From Pseudomonas fluorescens (GTDB taxonomy: Bacteria; Pseudomonadota; Gammaproteobacteria; Pseudomonadales; Pseudomonadaceae), in NCBI RefSeq assembly GCF_001307275.1, contig NZ_CP012831.1, positions 2,782,501 through 2,846,500 on the forward strand: DNA of 64,000 nt. The letters are read 5' to 3'. The stretch's first letter is position 1. Each line of letters begins with the position of its first letter. A model generated the notes under the pieces. The model was given only the letters and a program-made list of their open reading frames with translations. It had not been told where the DNA came from and searched no databases. Below are positions 63,880-64,000 of the stretch, one piece after another. Position numbers and translations under genes: made by a program.

Positions 63880-64000
63880 TCACTGTGGACGCTGGGCCAG
63901 GTCGCTCTCCTGCAGGCGCCCGCTCAAGTAGAGGCGCAACAGAATGTAAACCGGGGCGGGGACCTGGCTGGTGCATTCGATACGACTGGCGCAGGCCTGG
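63880..64000 (-). CDS. C-terminal fragment of an unidentified protein (window edge)
   Basis: An open frame enters from the right edge and ends at a TGA (63882-63880), 3 nt after the luxR stop. The last residues read ...CTSQVPAPVYILLRLYLSG... and end LAQRPQ. Codon use looks coding. It converges with luxR. I do not recognise the family; a LuxI synthase would be an expected neighbour but this cannot be shown. Confidence 0.5.
   Translation of the reverse strand, partial: QACASRIECTSQVPAPVYILLRLYLSGRLQESDLAQRPQ

Noticed and set aside
63880..64000. LuxI-type AHL synthase fragment
   Set aside because: Only about 40 C-terminal residues are visible and they show no feature I can tie to LuxI. The convergent position alone is not enough.

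Overview
The window is chromosomal DNA of a high-GC gammaproteobacterium, almost certainly a Pseudomonas of the fluorescens group. The evidence is the codon use, the gene order (recG-oxyR-tonB/exbD/exbB), the P. aeruginosa H1-like type VI secretion (T6SS) gene order, and many REP/REPIN elements of the GTGGGAGCGAGCTTGCTCGC type.

Positions 1-22181 (minus strand) carry T6SS effector and structural genes. Two tandem Rhs effectors share almost the same prePAAR/PAAR/Rhs core. The first runs off the left edge. The second ends in a RES-type (NAD-targeting) toxin domain and is followed by a small immunity gene that resembles the toxin-binding part of MbcA/ParS/Xre antitoxins. Upstream lie an Eag-type chaperone, vgrG, clpV, tssG, tssF and tssE, a lipoprotein/Tae4 amidase immunity-effector pair, hcp, tssC, tssB and tssA. 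Positions 22597-39999 (plus strand, divergent) carry fha, tssJ, tssK, tssL, tssM, tagF, pppA, ppkA, tagT, tagS, tagR and tagQ, i.e. the rest of the machine plus the threonine-phosphorylation control pathway. The locus looks complete and functional.

Positions 40000-45500 are an accessory stretch: a roughly 1 kb REP array with 70-71 bp periodicity, a DUF6124-type gene with a structured C4-like leader RNA, a small SCP-2-like protein, and two paralogous seven-repeat delta-60 proteins that share a palindrome about 75 bp before their start codons.

Positions 45496-53497 are core genome: a YbaK/HDOD protein, RecG, OxyR, TonB-ExbD-ExbB and an NAD-dependent epimerase-like protein.

Positions 53640-63876 form the most striking region: a compact candidate beta-lactam biosynthetic cluster. 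One minus-strand operon encodes homologues of the three core carbapenem enzymes: carboxymethylproline synthase (CarB), beta-lactam/carbapenam synthetase (CarA, with the diagnostic Tyr/Glu/Lys residues) and the Fe(II)/2-oxoglutarate carbapenem synthase (CarC). These are followed by an NRDE/TANGO2 protein, a GNAT acyltransferase, an ANL-type acyl-activating enzyme and an ArgJ-like ornithine acetyltransferase (the clavulanate OAT2 family). A membrane desaturase, an EamA exporter and a LuxR-type AHL receptor lie on the other strand. A perfect 20-bp lux-box-like palindrome sits in the divergent promoter, 20 nt upstream of a good -10 element for the operon. CarD, CarE, CarF and CarG homologues are not seen. 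No tRNA, rRNA, CRISPR array or transposase was recognised.
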